A DNA stretch of 8,916 bases from Pseudomonadota bacterium (GTDB lineage: Bacteria; Pseudomonadota; Gammaproteobacteria; Burkholderiales; Thiobacillaceae): positions 1 through 8,916 of the forward strand of contig JAJZRT010000110.1 of the NCBI GenBank assembly GCA_021802595.1. The letters run 5' to 3'. The translations under genes and the position numbers were made by a program. Under the pieces are notes generated by a model. That model worked only from the letters and a program-made list of their open reading frames with translations, was not told the DNA's origin and did no database searches. Positions within the stretch are counted from its first letter, which is position 1. Every line of letters starts with the position of its first letter. Shown one piece after another: positions 6,601-8,916 of the stretch.

Positions 6601-8579
6601 TTCACGTTACCGGCGAACCGCTCCCCTGCCACTCTGGCAACCGTCAGCTTGTGGCGGACGTTGCCGGACAGATAGGCATCTGCCGTTTCCCAATAGCCAC
6701 TTTCAGGATCGACGAACACCGCACCCGCCGTTTCGAGCTCTGTCATGGCTTCGCAGCCCGGTTTTCCGAGCAACTCACCAATCCTGGCCTCGACGACACG
6801 GCCCGTTTCCGCAATGCAGGCGATCAGCGCTTCTTGTGGCGTTGCACACCGCTCGACGCGCTTGAACACCCCTACCGTACGACGGTGGAAGATGTCGGCC
6901 TTCTCTGCGGTCTCGCATTCTTCGTCCCACCGCTCCAGCGACAGCAAGAGCGGCAGGTCCGGGTCGCCCTTGAAGGCCTGCCGGTTTGCCCTAGCATGAA
7001 TGAACCCATGCTTGGCAAGAAAGCGATCGTAGGCGACGTTGAGAGCGACTCTGTACCTTCCCAACAGAGACTCGTCCTCTGTATCGGCCTGGACCCTGAT
7101 GAGTTTGCGTGCCGCGTCCCTAACTTCCACCAAGCCGGCGATACGATCCAAGGTCTTCTGCGGCGCCTTATATAGCACTGCTTCCGCACCGTTGATCTCG
7201 TACACCCTGCCATCGATCACCCGGAAACCCGGGCGATGCTGCTCGGTGAGCGACAGCTTCACGACGTGACCGCGTTCGACATCTTCCTCTCGCGAGGCGT
7301 AGATGCCCTCCGGCAGCCAACCGATCCGCTCCTTGAGCGCGTCGATGGTGTCGCCATCGAAGAGGCAAGCGGTGGACTTCCCATACCCGTTGTCGCACAA
7401 CTTCAGCTTGCCGATCACCCACTGAGGGTTTTCAGCAAACCACTGGTTGCAACGGATGTGGTCGCGGCTGTAGTAGGACTTGTAACCCCCAAAGATCGGG
7501 GACGCCTCGTCCAGGAATACCGACTCCAGCCACCCATTACCCTTCGCGGTTTTGCAGTTCAGGGGCTTTTGAAGAATGACGATGTCGGTCGTCACCTCAG
7601 TATTGGCGATGCGCCTGAAGGCCGTGTTCGGCAGCCGGATTGCAGCCACCAGATCGGCCTGCGATGCCAGGTAAGCACGCACCCGATAATCCGACGCGTC
7701 CATCGTGAAACTGGACGTGACGAAGACCACCAGGCCTCCCGGCCGAACCGCCTCCAACGCTTTTGCGAAGAAGTAGTTGTGGATCGAGAAGGCCGCGTAG
7801 GGCACGTTTCTGTGCTCCGGCACCTGATAGTTGCCGAACGGCACGTTGGAGATGGCCAAATCGAAGAACCCGGCCGGCACGTGCATCGCTTCGAAGCCCA
7901 TGTTGTAGACATGGACGCCGAAGGGCTCATAGAGCGCTTTGGTGATCCTGGCCGACAACTCGTCGAGTTCCACTGTCGTCACCACGCTCTCTCGAGCAAG
8001 GTGCTCTGGCATTGCCCCGACGAAGTAGCCCACACCGGCAGCAGGTTCCAGAACCCGCCCGCCTTTGAAGCCAAAACGCTCCACCATCGCCCACATCGCC
8101 TCGATGACTTCCAGCGACGTGTAGTGGGCATTCGGCGTGCTCAACTCGGCAGACTTGAGTTCCGCCGGCTTGAGTAGCTCAGCGAGGCGCTCGGCTCGCA
8201 CTTGCCAGTTCGCGTCGGCCTGCTGGGTGTTGAACGCCTTTGGCAGTCCGCCCCAGCCGGTATACCGGTTGAGAACGGCCCGTTCGTCGTCGTTCGGTTG
8301 CCGATCCTCCGACTCCAGCTTGCGCAGGAGTTCGATGGCGGCAACATTGGCCTCGAACTTCGTCACGTCACCGGACAGGCCGGCGAGAACGGACGCATCA
8401 AGGTGCGGCCAGATGGCCTTGACCGCAGCTTGCGCCTTGGTCTCGCTGATTTGCGGAAACGGAATGATTGCGCCCGTTTCCTTGTGCTCTCCGACTGTAC
8501 CGAGCGTAACGATCGGATCCTCGTCGGGAGCGAAGCCGGGCAGCCATAGGCATGCCTCGGCGATTGCCTTGAGTCTCAT
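3660..8579 (-). CDS. Giant N6-adenine-type methylase / SF2 (SNF2-like) helicase fusion, DarB-like
   Basis: This is an intact 1639-residue protein. The N-terminal half has GWGG (108-111), the NAHYTS segment (150-155), S-adenosylmethionine motif I LEPAAGVG (177-184) and the catalytic-loop equivalent SNVPFG (244-249), where the usual N-P-P-F/Y reads N-V-P-F. The C-terminal half has Walker A GHVVGAGKT (852-860), DEAH (1016-1019), motif III ATGTP (1067-1071) and motif VI QREGRIIRQG (1345-1354). Coiled-coil-like stretches lie at about 950-1000, inside the helicase, and 1430-1475 and 1565-1630. This layout matches large methylase-helicases of conjugative elements and the phage P1 anti-restriction protein DarB. 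The likely job is modifying or remodelling element DNA, possibly against host restriction (inference). The ATG at 8579 is chosen: CCGGAGACATC places GGAGA before it. A GTG at 8666 would add 29 residues across hairpins and is unlikely. Confidence 0.9.
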   Translation of the reverse strand: MRLKAIAEACLWLPGFAPDEDPIVTLGTVGEHKETGAIIPFPQISETKAQAAVKAIWPHLDASVLAGLSGDVTKFEANVAAIELLRKLESEDRQPNDDERAVLNRYTGWGGLPKAFNTQQADANWQVRAERLAELLKPAELKSAELSTPNAHYTSLEVIEAMWAMVERFGFKGGRVLEPAAGVGYFVGAMPEHLARESVVTTVELDELSARITKALYEPFGVHVYNMGFEAMHVPAGFFDLAISNVPFGNYQVPEHRNVPYAAFSIHNYFFAKALEAVRPGGLVVFVTSSFTMDASDYRVRAYLASQADLVAAIRLPNTAFRRIANTEVTTDIVILQKPLNCKTAKGNGWLESVFLDEASPIFGGYKSYYSRDHIRCNQWFAENPQWVIGKLKLCDNGYGKSTACLFDGDTIDALKERIGWLPEGIYASREEDVERGHVVKLSLTEQHRPGFRVIDGRVYEINGAEAVLYKAPQKTLDRIAGLVEVRDAARKLIRVQADTEDESLLGRYRVALNVAYDRFLAKHGFIHARANRQAFKGDPDLPLLLSLERWDEECETAEKADIFHRRTVGVFKRVERCATPQEALIACIAETGRVVEARIGELLGKPGCEAMTELETAGAVFVDPESGYWETADAYLSGNVRHKLTVARVAGERFAGNVKALEAVIPADLTPHEIGARIGSTWIPTSDYEAFLNEILEAEENRVSFSATAGAWHVEPDWHTKSSVAATQTYGTQRANAVWLFEQALNQMVPTIYDPHPQDRDKRVVNQVETIAAREKQQLLKETFVEWLWIDEARSQRLVRLYNDQFNCVVPRRFDGRHLVLPGFSQVYRLHDHQRDAIWRIVASGKNTLLGHVVGAGKTLTMICAGMELRRLGKAGKPMYVVPNHMLEQFAAEFLRAYPGANILMAGKDDLQGDKRRALMSRIATGDWDGVLITHASFERLKMSDQFMEQYIEDEIAVIEDAIRAEKQDRGNRIVKELARAKKAWEAKLAKLSGREKKDDLLTFEDLGIDWLFIDEAHLFKNLWRFTKMTRVAGLPNSNSERAFDMFVKTRYVMERHRGRAGVVFATGTPVSNSMAEMWVMQRYLQPKTLEANQVGMFDTWAGNFGESVTALELAPDGSGYRMQTRFARFVNLPELMSMFREVADIRTAEMLNLPVPKACKETVTAKPTNDLKAYVQTLVERAEKIRNGLVGPSEDNMLAVTNDGRKAALDMRLIDPFACDHDGSKVNLCAQTVRGVWVETAGFKGTQIVFCDLSTPQSDGRFSVYQDLRHKLVEMGVPGAEIAFIHDFDSDSAKEELFKAVRDGRVRILLGSTGKMGVGTNVQTRLVALHHLDAPWRPADVEQREGRIIRQGNLNEEVRIYRYVTEGSFDAYIWQTLETKARFIAQVMQGDTGMRSAEDVELAALSYAEVKALASGNPLVLEKAGVDTELAKLSLLKSQWDQQQWRNKQELAALPKRIETIQQRIAAIEADIAVRQNVSGNRFAIEIEGKRHTDRTEAGKAILHAVHGVRYGSERVIGRLAGFPIVVKAAEIREFGKRLLIRGGIDYEAGRAETPIGFVKVLENTLHQMELVLEEEREHLARTEKRMADILIEVAKPFDKAERLTWLQQRQREIDAALDLTKGDLAAAEEAEASEAA

Positions 8580-8582
8580 GAT

Positions 8583-8612
8583 GTCTCCGGAAACAAAAAG
8601 CCCCTGGAGACA
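8583..8612 (-). promoter_or_regulatory. Hairpin sequestering the Shine-Dalgarno of the methylase-helicase gene
   Basis: On the minus strand TGTCTCC pairs perfectly with GGAGACA (7 bp) across a loop that includes AGGGGCTTTTTG. The 3' arm is the ribosome binding site for the ATG at 8579. The T5 run in the loop follows the 16-bp stem at 8616-8651 at some distance, so an attenuator reading is also possible. This matches the layout before the cytosine methyltransferase. Confidence 0.6.
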
Positions 8613-8615
8613 CCT

Positions 8616-8651
8616 CGCCCCTTGCGGGATGGAAGCATCCCGCAAGGGGCG
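8616..8651 (-). promoter_or_regulatory. Perfect 16-bp leader hairpin before the methylase-helicase gene
   Basis: CGCCCCTTGCGGGATG (8616-8631) and CATCCCGCAAGGGGCG (8636-8651) are exact complements around a 4-base loop. On the minus strand it lies 3 bases upstream of the Shine-Dalgarno hairpin. A perfect 16-bp stem this close to a start codon is very unlikely to be chance, and it argues against translation from the GTG at 8666. In the other leader it corresponds to 3454-3481. Confidence 0.7.
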
Positions 8652-8798
8652 GTTGATGAAAGTCACCGCGGCGTCCCGCGATGACCGGCTGAGTGCTGCT
8701 TATTTATGGTCGCCAGCTACGACCTTTCGTCCTTTCGGTTACCCGATTGGAAGAATCTGGCTTTCCGCAGCCGGCCACCGAAGACCGGCTCTGGAAAG

Positions 8799-8818
8799 CC
8801 CCGCGCCATGGCGCGGGG
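8799..8818 (-). terminator. Terminator of the gene entering from the right edge
   Basis: CCCCGCGCC and GGCGCGGGG (9-bp arms with an AT centre, so the whole 20 bases is one palindrome) lie about 21 bases after the minus-strand stop at 8840-8842 and are followed by CTTTCC. The arms are identical to those of the terminator at 3625-3646. The T tract is weaker than in that copy and is again part of the 5' arm of the next stem. Confidence 0.75.
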
Positions 8819-8839
8819 TGAATGGTTTGCTATCGGGAC

Positions 8840-8916
8840 TCAGCGCCACCACGGCAGAACGCCGAGGATGGAGCCGGGTCTCCGGTTCTTGATGGCCTTG
8901 GCCACTTCGTGGGCTT
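8840..8916 (-). CDS. C-terminal end of an unidentified protein (runs off the right edge)
   Basis: Only the last 24 residues are in the window: AHEVAKAIKNRRPGSILGVL followed by PWWR and a TGA at 8840-8842. The residues read as a good protein end, the frame uses GC-ending codons, and a terminator hairpin follows at the expected distance, so this is probably a real gene on the same strand as the methylase-helicase. I do not recognise the family from this fragment. Confidence 0.6.
   Translation of the reverse strand, partial: AHEVAKAIKNRRPGSILGVLPWWR

Larger units (their letters stand above)
8580..8800 (-). promoter_or_regulatory. Structured leader region, copy B (before the methylase-helicase)
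   Basis: This non-coding stretch holds on the minus strand, in order: GGCTTTCC-ag-AGCCGG / CCGGCT-gc-GGAAAGCC (8759-8800); TCGG-GTAA-CCGA (8735-8746); GGTCG-TAGCTGG-CGACC (8708-8724); AAATAAGCAGCACTCAG; a 10-bp stem GTCATCGCGG/CCGCGGTGAC (8662-8685, one G-U, loop GACG); TTCATCAACCGCC; the 16-bp stem at 8616-8651; and the Shine-Dalgarno hairpin. The same series occurs at 3422-3624. Two CCTTTCG copies with 8-base period (8723-8737) lie between the second and third stems. The AT-rich CATAAATAA after the TAGCTGG stem could contain a -10 box, but no matching -35 is clear. Confidence 0.6.

Noticed and set aside
8580..8666. 29-residue N-terminal extension of the methylase-helicase from a GTG at 8666
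   Set aside because: The extension is encoded by a perfect 16-bp hairpin and part of a 10-bp stem, and the ATG at 8579 has a good GGAGA ribosome binding site. The region matches the non-coding leader of the other methyltransferase.
8723..8737. Two CCTTTCG copies with 8-base period as a possible regulator-binding repeat
   Set aside because: There are only two short copies and no equivalent in the other leader; it fits as connecting sequence between two stems.

Overview
The window looks like accessory DNA, probably part of an integrative and conjugative element, genomic island or plasmid, from a high-GC proteobacterium (beta- or gammaproteobacterial in style). This is inferred from GC-rich codon use, a typical proteobacterial IS5-family insertion sequence, and a very large methylase-helicase of the kind carried by conjugative elements and phages (P1 DarB-like). 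No core chromosomal gene, tRNA, rRNA or CRISPR array is visible.

Layout. (1) 1-648: an AT-richer segment with a small hypothetical protein predicted to have two membrane helices, on the plus strand; its 5' end is ambiguous. (2) 669-1890: an intact IS5-family insertion sequence with an intact DDE transposase and 15-bp terminal inverted repeats that begin with CTAG. (3) 1975-2009: a strong hairpin terminator for the minus-strand gene that follows. (4) 2012-3421, minus: a DNA cytosine-5 methyltransferase with an unusual N-terminal extension of about 125 residues that resembles the SymE fold. (5) 3422-3659: a structured intergenic region. (6) 3660-8579, minus: a 1639-residue fusion of an N6-adenine-type methyltransferase and an SF2/SNF2-like helicase. 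(7) 8580-8839: a second structured intergenic region. (8) 8840-8916, minus: the last 24 residues of a gene that runs off the right edge.

The minus-strand genes read from right to left as a series: unknown gene, methylase-helicase, cytosine methyltransferase. Each is followed by a terminator hairpin. The two gaps between them are the most striking part of the window. In the same order they carry a near-identical GC terminator stem, a second stem that uses the terminator's T tract as its 5' arm, a TCGG...CCGA stem, a stem with an identical 7-nt loop (TAGCTGG) but different compensating arms, the sequence AGCAyTCAG, a further stem, the sequence TTCATnAnCCGCC, a strong GC hairpin, and a last hairpin that contains the Shine-Dalgarno sequence of the next gene. 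Conserved order, conserved loop sequence and covarying stems suggest a repeated structured RNA leader controlling the genes of this element, possibly by termination/antitermination and by translational gating.

Functionally, two DNA methyltransferases, one fused to a helicase, without a visible restriction endonuclease suggest modification or anti-restriction (protecting the element when it enters a new host) rather than a complete restriction system. This is inference. The membrane protein and the IS probably have nothing to do with that role.
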